Assembly: GCF_000002425.4 (NCBI RefSeq) | Contig: NC_037267.1 | Coordinates: forward strand, 7,019,396-7,083,395 | Length of the DNA stretch: 64,000 nt | DNA from: Physcomitrium patens | Lineage: Eukaryota > Streptophyta > Bryopsida > Funariales > Funariaceae | Reading direction: 5' to 3' | Shown: positions 1-11,125 of the stretch, in pieces | How the letters are laid out: each line of letters opens with the position of its first letter | Numbering within the stretch: the first letter of the stretch is position 1 | Notes under the pieces: generated by a model | What the model was told of the DNA's origin: nothing | The model's database searches: none | What the model saw: the letters and a program-made list of their open reading frames with translations, nothing else | Made by a program: the position numbers and the translations under genes

Positions 1-641
1 TCATTCCAAGTGAGTCTGCAACTTTTCTTGTAGAAACACCACTCCTAAGCTGCACCAATGCTTGGTGCTTCAATGATTCACACAACCGAGGCATAGAGAT
101 ACAATTGACAAATCAACTTTCACTATAGATAGTACACAACAAGAGCAACACAACAAACAAAAAATGCCCTCAAATCTTGCAACAAGGAGTGTACATTGAA
201 ATTTCGAAATTCAGCAAGAAGAAGCAACCAAACCTGAGTACACACATCTGTGTGCTTCTACAACACTTTTCTCATAAACCCTACCTCAAATGATAATGAG
301 ATTTTTCATCCATGTAGAGGACTGGATGAATACACACAATAAAAAAGTAATTCTATCAATTGACTTATGTGTCAGTTGCAAGGATCAATGAACTATGAGT
401 GTTCAGATTTTGTACTCGGTTTTGTTTGTCACTGTATGTGATATTTTCAATTGAATAAAATTTCCTTATTTCTAAAATATAAAAAATAATTAGAATTAGA
501 ATTTAAAACTTACTATTACTTTATTCATATTAAAATCTTCAAAAATATTTTAAAAAATTCCAATTTTCTTCACTTTTGCAACATCCACTATTTCACTAAT
601 ACAAACATGTTACTAGATGCTACTTATGATATAATTGCGTG

Positions 642-688
<47 letters not shown>

Positions 689-1794
689 TACACAATCTAC
701 TTAAATAAGAAGTTCCATCCACATTCATCACCTTTGGACCAACAATACAATACAGGCAAACCAAACAGTTTTGAACTTGTCCAAACCCATGAATGGATGA
801 TTCTTATCCAGCTGATTGCGAGGTTACATTCATCCACTCACGGATTGATGAATGCATCGGACGGAGTCTAGTAACCATTTCACATCCAGTCACTGCTTTG
901 CGAAGGCTCTGTCACAATTTTGTGAGTGTGTGTGTTTCCACGTCGTCACGCAACAACAATCGGTGCTTTCAATTGCTCATTTAGCAGATCGAGCTGTGAG
1001 ATTCAATAGCTTCATCTGCCACTGCAAGACAGAGTCCAACAAAGCCTGCACTCTTACCAAGACTCATGAGAAAATCTCATTCATTGAGTCAGATTGAATT
1101 GCCCAGCTCTGTGAAGCTCATGGCATTGCCGGCGTGTGAGTCATACTGGTTCTCGTGGATGAGGCTGGATTCATGAGGGAGCTTGCTGTGCACTCCTGAA
1201 CAGCAATGAATCCACAAGAAAAAAATGTGAAAGGCTTGCATTCAAGGAGGATTGGTATCTAGCAAATTTCAATGATTTATCGATGCACTTGTTGTGTCGA
1301 CACTACGAACATTCTCATGTATTGACTGCAATGAGTCGAAGAGAGTGGGAGTGTTGAATTCATGTCACTTTGTAGTGTGGTGGGGCATGCACATTGAGTC
1401 ACATGTTTGAGCTCACAGAAAACACAGTACACAGAAGAAGTTGTTTGAACTCATGGTGATTGACTCGATAATGAAGAGGATTTCGATTTGGGGATTATAT
1501 TACAAGAATTGACTGAAGAGAAGAAGCCACATGAGGGGGCTAACACGATTGGTTCAACCAACTTGTACACAAAAAACTGTTGTGTCGTCAGTGACGGGCC
1601 CATTAGAATGCCCTTGACCAGAATACAAAATTCCTGAAGGTAATTTTCTGACTGCGGTTTATGTATGAGTTAAACTAATGACACACTCTAGCTGGTTTCT
1701 ATTGCTACAAACGACCTGTCATTGATTCCCGGTCATTGGTCTGACTGCTTTGAGAACATGACGTTTGCTCTAAACCTGCGGGAAGCCAGATTGA
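1..1794. other. Intergenic, no gene seen
   Basis: No coding exon with family similarity or convincing splice structure was found here. The stretch has an AT-rich part (about 400-620), a poly-A run followed by a short CA repeat (about 645-692) and then sequence of more even base composition. The last few hundred bases probably include the 3' untranslated region of the FTR1 gene, which ends at 1795 on the minus strand. Confidence 0.6.
645..692. repeat. Poly-A plus (CA)n simple repeat
   Basis: A run of about 29 A is followed directly by alternating CA. It could be the A-tail of an old retroposed sequence or plain microsatellite growth. No flanking duplication was noticed. Confidence 0.8.
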
Positions 1795-2730
1795 CTAGAC
1801 AGGGATCTTCATTCCTTCATCAGGGATCTTGTCCAGTACCGCTGCGTCGCGTTCAGCTTCGCGCTTCCATTTCATGCTCAGGATGACGAAGGCGATGGCC
1901 ACGAACACCCAGTACATAATGTAAGAGACGAGTGTGCCCACGGTCGCCTCATCGCGCCAGCCCACGATAGCATTCAGAATTTTCCAGATGCCATCCTTCT
2001 TGTGGTGGCAGCAATGCAGTTTCCATAAGATTTTTTCGTTTTCGGTGTATTCCTCAAACTCATGCACGGCGCCAGCAAACAGTCCTGCGGCTACAAGGAA
2101 AAGGAGCGCAGTAGATCCGACCAGGAACCACTTGAAGTTCATTTTGTTGGAGCCCTTGTACATCAAGTACCCGGCAAAGATCCCGCACAGCGCTCCGACG
2201 ACTGCGGGAATGGGGATAGCAGTGCCAGAGCCCTCGAGGCCCACTCCGCCGAGGAACACAACTGCTTCGACTCCCTCCCGAAGCACAATGCTCAGGGGCA
2301 GAAGGAACAGCGCGTACTTGCTGCGCTTGCTCTGTACCTCACCCTGCTTGTTCAGGGTCTCCACCGTCACCTTGGTGAGCTTCTTCTCCCACTTGGCCCT
2401 CCATGTGTCCACGCGAATCATGGAGAATCCCATGATGGTAATCAGCACTACAGCAATGAGCGACAAGATCCCCTCCCAGAGAGGCTCTGAGCTATCCCAC
2501 GCTTCCTTGGCGACCGTGTAGTATAATGAGATGAATATCGTAGCGATGATCAAGGACAAGACCACTCCAGTCACTACCCCGAGCCATACATGCTTCTTCA
2601 TCCGCCGCCGCAAGGATGTCTCCTCCACAATATTGTCAATCAGCACCATCATCACTGATAAGATGATTGCCGCCTCCAGCGTCTCCCTGAAGAGGATGAA
2701 GAACGCCGGCACATTGAAGAGCTGCACCAT
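1795..2730 (-). CDS. FTR1: High-affinity iron permease, FTR1 family
   Basis: A single-exon ORF of 311 residues. The FTR1/OFeT family moves Fe3+ through the plasma membrane, in fungi together with a multicopper ferroxidase. Both family signatures of the REXXE type are present: RETLE at residues 15-19 in the first membrane helix and REGVE at 151-155 in the fourth. About seven hydrophobic segments can be seen (roughly 10-32, 50-72, 86-106, 140-160, 172-190, 200-222, 264-285), with a charged linker at 108-138 and a charged C-terminal tail. The protein is shorter than fungal Ftr1 (about 400 aa) because the tail is short. The start is the first ATG and there is no in-frame candidate close upstream. 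The coding region is markedly more GC-rich than its flanks. No ferroxidase gene lies in the window. Flowering plants generally lack FTR1, so its presence points to an alga, a bryophyte or a transferred gene. Confidence 0.88.
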   Translation of the reverse strand: MVQLFNVPAFFILFRETLEAAIILSVMMVLIDNIVEETSLRRRMKKHVWLGVVTGVVLSLIIATIFISLYYTVAKEAWDSSEPLWEGILSLIAVVLITIMGFSMIRVDTWRAKWEKKLTKVTVETLNKQGEVQSKRSKYALFLLPLSIVLREGVEAVVFLGGVGLEGSGTAIPIPAVVGALCGIFAGYLMYKGSNKMNFKWFLVGSTALLFLVAAGLFAGAVHEFEEYTENEKILWKLHCCHHKKDGIWKILNAIVGWRDEATVGTLVSYIMYWVFVAIAFVILSMKWKREAERDAAVLDKIPDEGMKIPV

Positions 2731-3300
2731 CTTGACAAGCTGGAATGATCACACAGAAACACACAAATTGACAGGAATGTGTCGCAGCAGCGCCTCAAGT
2801 TCAGCTTAGCTCAACCTCGCCACGACCCACTACTCACTTTCCTCGGGAGGGTGATAAAGGAGGCACTGGTACGTGCGTGCCGGCACTCCGGTACTGTACT
2901 CAACTAGGACCTGACGTGACAACTCAGAATGCCTTGGATATCATATGGGAATCCAGCAGTGGACTTATACTAAATCGAGGTTATCCGAAAAGAAGCTTGA
3001 AAGTTACTTTTGGAAGCACTTCCTACAGGTTTCTAGGGAGTCCACTTTCCCCATTTTTTGCGGCGCGAACCCAATTAGCGACGTTGACTCAGTGTGGCGA
3101 ATGGAATGCGTTTATGGCCGGCTTAAGCGTCGGAGAAAGGATATTTGAGACTTGTGTTGGAGAAGAGTATGTTTTCTCGCGAGGTGTGGGATGTGCAACT
3201 GGGTGAGGAGCGGTCGGGCACGCGCGGGGAAGCACGGGCGTGTGCCGACTTCATGCTTCGCACACCTAGGAATGTGACTGTCCCTGTGTAAAGACATTAT
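2731..3300. other. Upstream region of FTR1, no gene assigned
   Basis: This should hold the FTR1 5' untranslated region and promoter, read on the minus strand. A weak TTTATCA-like element lies near 2850. Short ORFs on both strands have no recognised similarity. Confidence 0.4.
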
Positions 3301-5440
3301 AATAGATGTTTGGCTCACCACCCTTCACCGCCCTAATCTCTCTCTCTATTTCTCTCTCGCGCTCTCTGTCCACTGTTAGGGGGCGCCGTGACCTACTTCC
3401 ACGCCTTCTTAATCCACCTCCACCACATTCCTTTGTTCATGCAGAGGAGGAACTTACATTCACAATGAACTTCATATCACCAGGGTAAATCTGTTTGGGT
3501 AAAGTGACTGTTGGTTCAGAGACTTTCGGATTTACAAATCAGCTCTCTTGGACACTATATTTGATGCGCTCAAAAGATGTTGGCCAAGGTCATCTAGATT
3601 TGTGTATCAACCCATGCGAGCATTGTCTGCTAAGCCTGTAATGCCTGATCCTTGTTTGAGATGTCACATGATTAGTAATTCTTTGTCTCCGCTTGAAGAT
3701 TGCATGGGCTTTTCTAGGAATGATATTTTATTTGCACACGATGGGTTGGTTTATGATATTGCTAACAGAGCCCTTGAAGTTCACGCTGGATTACTTCAGA
3801 GGATCTTCAGAACCGGACAAGCTTGCTGACGAAAGGCATCATAACTCTGTTCGCCATCACCGATCCAAGTGAAAGATCAAGAAGAGCCTGGTGAAGATGC
3901 GGTGAGTTTTCACTTGAATTTTTTTAACTGCGTGGGTTCGAATAATTTCAATGTGCTTATCACAAACACTGTGCATGACTTGAAGTTTGTAATATCCGAA
4001 TCTGCGAAGGAGAACAATAGAAAAACTCTTGTATGTTCTTGCGATTTAGTTTTCTATTAAGTTCACACATGCATGTGTGGTTCTTGCGGGCGATCATCTT
4101 GATGTGTCTCTCAAGATATTTGTGAATGAAGTTCCAGATCTGTAACGAATGACATAACGAGCGGTCTCGCCGGTGAATTATTTAACTGGAACGGAGCATA
4201 TCTAATTTACCTAAGTACGGTACTCAAAGTCTTCATGAAGACTCTAACGAGAGAAGCTCTGAACCGTGACGTACACTTGCGAATTCTTCATCGGTGCTCG
4301 AATCAGTATTGCGTGTCAACGGACTCGGATTCGGAAACGTGCCGCCTGCAAGTCATGCCCTTCTGTAACACCACCAAGTCACCAGTTCCGAATTCGACAA
4401 AGTAGGAATATCAGAACAGGAAGACCTTCACCTCGCGTTGCGAAAAGTTGCACGTCACCTAAGCGTCGTAAGTCCTTGAGAATTAGCTCAGCGAGCAACC
4501 TCATCTACGAACAATTTGGCAATTCGTTCAAAGACGCTTATGAACTTCTCACTGCGAGCATCTCGGAAAGAAAGAAAGCTTTGTTTTAAGTGCCTCGCTC
4601 GCGTGAATTCTACAATGCAACTTGTGCTCCGAACAGAACCTAAGTATGATTCTTGTGAGAGATACAAATACTATGGGGAAGGCATCGTGAAACCCAAAAA
4701 GTAGAATCCTCTCGATAAACCCTCATCTTGAAATGAAAGGCACCCGCAACTTGATTTATGGTCCTGGTGGATGTTTGTGATATACAAGCAAATGTCGAGC
4801 TTCTTGGGTCAAGACACTAAAGGATCCTTCTCAATGCGAACGCCCAGCTTCTCATCAACCTTGAACTTCGACGTGCCTCTCCTCGCAATGGCTCTCACCA
4901 TCCTAGAATCCAGTCTGGCTTTCCGCGGCATATACACTCTACCTGCCTTACTAAGCTGCAAGCCTGTTAGCGGCACGCTTCCCATATGAGCGAGTCTCTT
5001 GACTGCAACACTCCGCGACCGATTCGGCGGAGTCGATGTGCAGACTGGGCGAAGTGCTCCGGTTTTGCACCACACAGGACTACACTGATGGACGAACGCT
5101 TCTCCGTTCAATATGTGGTCAAATATATGCGTAAGAGCAAGTAAGCATGGGTTTTACAAGGGGTGGCAGAGTCTGTCTAGGACTACTAGGTTGACACAAG
5201 CCAGGCAACATTCCTCTTCCCATTTCCTAAATCGGAAAATCCTTCAGAATCTCGTCCTACTGATGAACAACTCAATAGTGACGCATCCACCTAATGCTCC
5301 ACCGCTTTCTCCACACGGGACTGAATTTTCAGTGTCGATGATAGTCTCCGGTGTCTGTGATATCGAGACTAGTCATGCACTGCTCGCGAGTTCGGTCATT
5401 ATGAATCCACTGTTAGGGTTGAGGTAGGATCATTGCTTTG
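3301..5440 (+). other. Possible uncharacterised or decayed transcription unit
   Basis: This stretch of relatively even base composition contains several short plus-strand ORFs: 3548-3829 (93 aa), 3869-4060, 4266-4589 (107 aa, rich in basic and Ser residues) and 5113-5427 (104 aa). A minus-strand ORF lies at 4809-5111 (100 aa). A good donor consensus (GCG|GTGAGT) follows 3900. None of the translations was recognised, and no consistent chain of exons could be built. It may be a lineage-specific gene, a non-coding transcript or the wreck of a gene. I do not assign a product. Confidence 0.25.
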
Positions 5441-7233
5441 AAACTGAATGCAACAACTTGTGGTCTTGATCACTTCGAAATATATTCGTTTCATAGTTCT
5501 GTCGTTTTTCTAAAATCTGCAGCAGTCTCCAAGATGTAGTAAATTGCAATGGTATTTTTATTGTTAAGTCTAATTGATTTTACTTAGCATGTTTAATATA
5601 TACTGAAAATATTTTTTCATCTCTTGAACTAGTTACATAAATAAATATGTACCTTTATAGCTAACATCTGATTGCATACACATCTATAGAAAATACAACA
5701 ATAAGAATGAAGTTTTGTTGAAAGATTTGGGGAAGCCCTCAAAAAGGTTGATATTTTTGGAGCAATCTTGTATTTATTTTGAATGTAACTTCAATAGTAA
5801 TTGGAAAGACTTTTTGTTTATTAAATAGTTTCTGAAGTCTCTTTTATGAGGCTTTGGCTGTATAAGATGAAACTTAACTAAACATTTACATATAAGAAAG
5901 GTTTTGATTTGCTATCACTTAATCAAATTGTTGGAAATGTTTTTTTAACTATGGTATCCACAATTGCGCGACATTTTAGACTTTTTTTGTGGTATTTTTT
6001 TTAAAAGTAAAATTTGCATTAAAAAGAAAGTATTCTTTGAAAATCACATATTTTTAAATGTAAAGTTTATTTTAAAATTAGATCTTCTACAGGTTACAAA
6101 ATATTTTAAAATAAATTTAAAGATACATGATAAAAATACCTTATGGTAGTGTACAAGTTATAGTTAATGCCAAAAGTACTAATAACTTTAAAAGAGCCAA
6201 AAAATCCTCAGTGTGAAATAGGTTTCATCTCCCTTTATATTTGGTTGGCTATAACAATTTAAGTCCTCAAGTAAGTTTGTAAAAGGAGGCATGTAAAAGG
6301 AAAAGGAATTGTAAATAAAAGTAAATGAGAAAAAAAAGGGAGTGGGATGGAACACTTCTGAGATAAAGTAGTGTAGTTAGAGTCACAGCAAAAGAGATGG
6401 TTTCACATCTGATTTGAATTACTTTATTTGTTTATTTATTTTTTTCTGATAAGTGAACCTGATGTTGGCAACTCCACTGAGTCAACACACTCATTCATCC
6501 ACTGATGGCACCGGTAAGTGGATGGTACACATTCATCCATAATTCGTACACGAGTACCTTTCGAGAATCCTTGTGCACCGACACGAGGTGCAGGATCAAC
6601 CATGTTCGGCGTCAAGATTGACGTGAAAAGGGTTCACTAGTGGGTCACTACGATGTGAAGAATATGTAAACATAATTAGAGTTTTGTAGACAGAAGGCTG
6701 TCAGTGTGCTGTGCGTGGAGAACGATCTCAGTTCGATCTCATTCCGTGACTGGTTCACTAGCAGGAAGCGGTGGATCTACACCGACACCGATCAATGGAT
6801 TGGGTTTATTGGGAATGTGTATCAGTGAAGGACCGGATCGCTTCGTGATCAGAACATGCTTCAGACTTGCGATGAACTTTGAAGAATTTCTCAACTTGTG
6901 AGATCATAGATATGTTCCTGGGACAATGTGAGATAAGCGTCGTTCGGGGGAGAAACCTGTACTAGTTCGTGAAATGTAAGGGCAGAGTGAGGAAGAGTGT
7001 TGAGGAGACGAAGATCATCGATCATGTTCCACTTACGTAGAGACACAACTTGACAACAGCGTGAATCGAAAATGAACCCAATCGGGCTATATGGCGACAG
7101 CAAAGGTTCACCGGCGAGGTAGTGAGCTGATAGACCTGTCTTAAATGGAGTTAGGAGTACATAAACAATTTGTTTGGTTTTACTTTACGTGCCCATTTAC
7201 CTACGATCACCAAGAGCACTAAAGAACGTTGCA
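5441..7233. other. Mostly AT-rich intergenic stretch
   Basis: From 5450 to 6450 the sequence is strongly AT-rich with no coding signal. From 6460 to 7230 it becomes more balanced but still gives only short, unrecognised ORFs. The right end probably includes the 3' untranslated region of the cyclophilin-like gene that stops at 7234. Confidence 0.5.
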
Positions 7234-9231
7234 TCATTGCTCCATTGCTCTTTGTGCGTCAACGTGGACAAGTCTAATGTTCACAGGTTTGTCAAGAACC
7301 TGAATCGGTACCCCTTCCCAAGTAGCTGTAGTTGTCGGCAGTTCTGCAAGGGTCTCAATGAGAGATATGTCATCATCCGCTACAGTTGCGAAAACCGAAT
7401 GCTTGCGAGGCCACTCCACATGGTCTGCCAAGCTAATGAAAAAGTCGGGCCCTCCACCCAACCAACCTACCATGCCTCTTAAAATCGCAGGCGTGTATTC
7501 TTTCGGAATTTGTTTGAAAGGAACATGGTGAGCCTCCAGTGTGCCTTGCACAACCGCATATGGCGGACCGGTACTCCTCATCTGGAGTGTAAAGCATTCA
7601 AATCATGAGCCTTATCGTAACCTTGCAGGAAGAAACCTCACACTAGAAGCGATTCCACTACGGTTCAAGCACATAAAACTATGAGACATCTTTGCAAGGC
7701 TAGGTGCGATCCCTAAACTCGACAAATACCAATGGTTTGATGTAAAACAGGTTCGGACAGTCATTCCACTGAGGTGTCATTTTCTGTTTACCTTGGAATT
7801 GTGACCACCGTAAGAATCCCACAGTCCCGCACGTCCCTCCGCACGATAAAAGCGACAGCCTGCGCAGTGGGTCAACTTGGCCAGGTCCAGTATTTGCAGT
7901 ACCGAGCTTGGTGCACAATCAGGAAGCAACTGCATCCATTTGCCAGTACCTTTATTCGAATAAGAGACAGAGAGGAATGACCAACCACAGATTGACATTC
8001 TAGAACATGTTGCTTCAAAGGAATTGTGATGACGCACTCCCCACCCTCTCTGCTTTCTATTATTTTTTTGTGGACTATGAGTTATTACCTTCAAGTGTAT
8101 GAGTTGTCCGCTCATGGTGCCATTGTCAATTGAGAGCCCCACAACGGCCTGCAACAGGAAGAAGAATGTCCAATTAGATTATTGTGTCCTTCGACGAGCT
8201 TGCCGTAAACCGCACACGTTGTGCAGCTATGCCATTCATTGTGATTGACTGCTCGGCAGATCCATCTACACTAATTGGGATTCGAGTGCCTTGAGAGCTC
8301 TAAATTGGTAAACCCATTGCATACACACATTTAAATTAAGACGTTCAAAGGTATTCTGTAATGCAGACGTGTTATTTGAAAATTAACTGAAAGTTTAAAA
8401 GGGGAGAAATATTATACCATATCCTTGTCGAGCACTAGCCCAGAAGTCCAAGGATTAGATGGGCCCGAGTCATGACTTTCTGGATCGAGAGAATTCTTCT
8501 GTCTCTTCAACCAACACTGAAACAGTAACATGAAGCCAACAAACCGACTTTCGTCAGCCATCAAAGAATGGTGCACGGAAGGGCCAACAGTCTTCGCGGA
8601 AGACAAGAAACTGGCAATAGGAAAAAAGCAAGATTGATGAAATCGCCCTAAAATACAACCTTGAACCCAAAAAATCACATACTTCAGAAACTTTTTTTCT
8701 TTTTTTTTTCTTTTTTTTTCTTTTGTTCAGTAGCCATGAAAAAATTAAAAACTCACGTGTACCGAAAAAGATGAAGAAAGTATTATCTAAATATTAAAAA
8801 AACGGCAGGGAGTGGTTCCAGACGATAGGAATCACCTGACGATAGAAGCTCCCACAGTTTGCTTCATCAGCGCAATGTACCCAGGAATCGCACGTTGGAT
8901 TCGTTTTACAAGCGTTGCAGCATTCTTGCGCCGTATCGAGAAGAAAGTCATTGCCCCAGTTCACAGCATCGCCCCACAACTCCGTGTGCTCTATACCCCT
9001 ACAGCATCCTGTTCTATTATTGTCTAGATGCTGTCGTGCTACATGCGCAAGAGATGCCTGTGAAAAAAATAGATTGAAGAGTAGGGGGCGAATGAAGAAA
9101 TACGCTGCCAAGCAGGTGCAGACAGTCAAAAGAAGAATGAGAAAGGATCGCCATCTTCTTTCACCCGCATGCATCCGTCTCGCCATAGCTTCACCACAAT
9201 TGATCACAGGGACCTGAATCCAATTTCGCAC
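7234..9231 (-). CDS. Membrane-anchored cyclophilin-like protein
   Basis: Five exons on the minus strand, all introns phase 0: 9231-8836, 8516-8418, 8148-8089, 7929-7792 and 7581-7234. Together they give 346 residues. Residues 29-50 are one hydrophobic helix after a basic stretch, suggesting a type II membrane anchor. A Cys-rich section follows (about 74-140, with CC pairs and CDSWVHC). A cyclophilin-like fold runs from about 166 to 346: LLPDCAPSSV, CRFYRAEGR, GPPYAVVQGTL and KHSVFATV match the order of cyclophilin strands. The usual catalytic FHRVI and QGG segments are altered, so peptidyl-prolyl isomerase activity is uncertain. Plant proteins with this anchor, Cys-rich section and cyclophilin-like order are known, but I cannot name the subgroup. 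Every donor is GT and every acceptor AG, and the frame closes without a stop, which supports the model. An alternative start is Met16. Confidence 0.8.
8690..8722. repeat. T-rich tract in intron 1 of the cyclophilin-like gene
   Basis: An interrupted poly-T tract (poly-A on the coding strand) within the 319-base first intron. Confidence 0.7.
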
Positions 9232-9586
9232 AAAGGAATGTGCCCAGTTTTCTGCTCTGTTTTTGGCACTTAAGCAAAAACGCTCGTGGGTCGCAAGCTA
9301 CTGGTGCTTTCGTTACAGTTTTCAGTGGCATAAAAGAGCATCTGATGCTTTCCCATGACAAACCTTAGGTGTACGATGCGCTGAGTCCTGAAACTCGAAA
9401 AATCAACGTCCCAAATCGCGACTGATCACCACATTGTGAAATTCGCGCGAATGGAGTCAATTCCGTTGTGACTCTGCTCTTATTGTGACTCGATATAGTC
9501 AACCTGAATGTGTGGAATCATTCTTTACTTCGAACCTTTCAGCTCGTTGTTTCGAAACCTTTACGTATCCTCGTTCCTGAAATATG

Positions 9587-10918
9587 TCAGTACGAGAACG
9601 TGAGCTTCGTCGTCGGTTGACCAAAACAATCCATGGAATGAACGGCAACAAGGTCTGTAAGACATAACGCGAGAATGGCCCCCAGGGAGATAGAAAGATA
9701 AGTAACTCGAAGTAACTGGGAGAGTGCGGCAGATGCATTTCACTGGAAAAAAAAGGGGGGATGAAACTCTCGTAGCTAACCGACCCTCTTTGAAAAATAT
9801 ATATATATATATATATATGAAGATTGACACGAGGGCATTATTTAAATCAACCGGCAGGAACGGCCTTTACCACATACATGAGACTCAGCATCGATCGAAT
9901 CAGAATGCGCCTCTCATCGACAACAGCCGACAATTTCCAAGGCCTCCAACTGAGAAACAGAAGAGAGGAAGAAAAGACGATCCCATTGGCGATGATAACA
10001 ACGAGACAGAACGCAGATTGCAGATACAATGAAGACGCGAGAACGCTGACAGACAGACAGCAGCGACGGCACAAGACATGGTATCCCTCAATCCTCCAAT
10101 CTACCACTCATCACTCGGAAGATCAAAAAACCAGTTTCCGAACGCACCATTCCGGTTCGCAACCTACCAGGTGGGGAAAGCAGAGGACGACCACAAACAC
10201 GAGATCGAGAAACACCCACGTCGGAAGAGCAGCCAACCCCTTTCACCTCCGCACCCTCCGACCATCTTTTCCTCTAACCGCAAAAAAGCCAGCGGAGACG
10301 TGGGTCACGATCATTGACAAACGGCAGCAAAAAAACAAAAACAAAAACAAAAAGTGCCGCACTTGGTGAGTTCACCGCAAAAGCTAATGAGTTAAAAAAA
10401 GCTCTACTGCATGACTTCGGTGCCGTCAGCTTTATTACAAACCCAATTCACAAGATCTGCATCGCACTCTCGCTCCGTCCATCCCTTCTGTTGAGCACCA
10501 ATCTGTTCAAGCCTTCCAGGCCCAAACGAACGATCCACGAGAGTTGCGACACCGATAGGACCAGAGAATTCGCCGTCGGGTTACAGATTATCCCGAAATG
10601 ACCGAGAGATGAGCCATATTTAGAAACTGCAATTGCAGGTTTGGATTCCGAGGCCCCACACATCGAAGCGGAAGCGGAAGCGGACGAGGTGGTGGCGCAA
10701 TAGCTACACCCTCCCTCTCTCCCTCCCATCCCTGAATCTAGGGTATATGTTTCTTTCTGCGGTTGTGTTCGATGGATCATGTGGTGTGCTAGCATTTGGT
10801 TCGATGCGACGATGCGATCAATTTGCAATTGTGCTCCGCTGCATCGACACTTCCACGCATTCGAAGGAACCTCCTCCTCCGCTTCACCCCACGCCTCCAT
10901 CTCAGTCGCCCAAGCCAA
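9587..10918 (-). CDS. Putative small membrane-protein gene, product unknown
   Basis: There is coding potential on the minus strand but only a tentative gene model. A GC-rich region starting with ATG at 10918 encodes a charged, Cys-containing N-terminal part (begins MAWATEMEAWGE). Near 9930 there is a strong pyrimidine tract and acceptor (TTTCTCAG), then a stretch starting WRPWKLSAVVDERR, with a possible donor after LSLMYV near 9856. A further acceptor near 9716 joins in phase to a hydrophobic segment (VTYLSISLGAILALCL) that runs to a stop at 9587-9589. The middle exons could not be placed and no family was recognised. An alternative is a plus-strand transcript, since a donor (GTAAGT) lies at 10992 on that strand. 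Treat the span as a hint only. Confidence 0.25.
9797..9828. repeat. (TA)n microsatellite
   Basis: An alternating AT run of about 30 bases, one of many such runs in the window. Confidence 0.85.
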
Positions 10919-11082
10919 TCGCGCCTTCCTCGCAACCTCCCCCTCGCGAAGCTTCTTGGGCGTTTCGAGTGCGAATTAGGGTAAAGTGTCGGTAAGTTTC
11001 TGTGACTTTTTTTTGAGGAATCGTTGTTTATGGGAATGGAAAATCTGTTGAAGTATTGTATCTGCGAAAATGATTTTGTATT

Positions 11083-11125
11083 ATATATATATATATATAT
11101 ATTTATTTATTTATTTATTTATTTT
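11083..11125. repeat. (TA)n-(TTTA)n compound microsatellite
   Basis: Alternating TA for about 20 bases followed by five to six TTTA units. Confidence 0.85.

Noticed and set aside
1934-2521. Plus-strand ORFs opposite FTR1 (195 and 142 aa)
   Set aside because: They mirror the GC-rich FTR1 coding strand, have biased composition and no family similarity.
4060-4140. Helicase-like VVLAGDHL string
   Set aside because: Too short, with no Walker motif or other helicase motifs nearby; likely chance.
10448-10918. A single 156-aa minus-strand ORF taken as a complete protein
   Set aside because: The second half looks like low-complexity run-on past a possible splice site; only the first part was kept, as a tentative exon.
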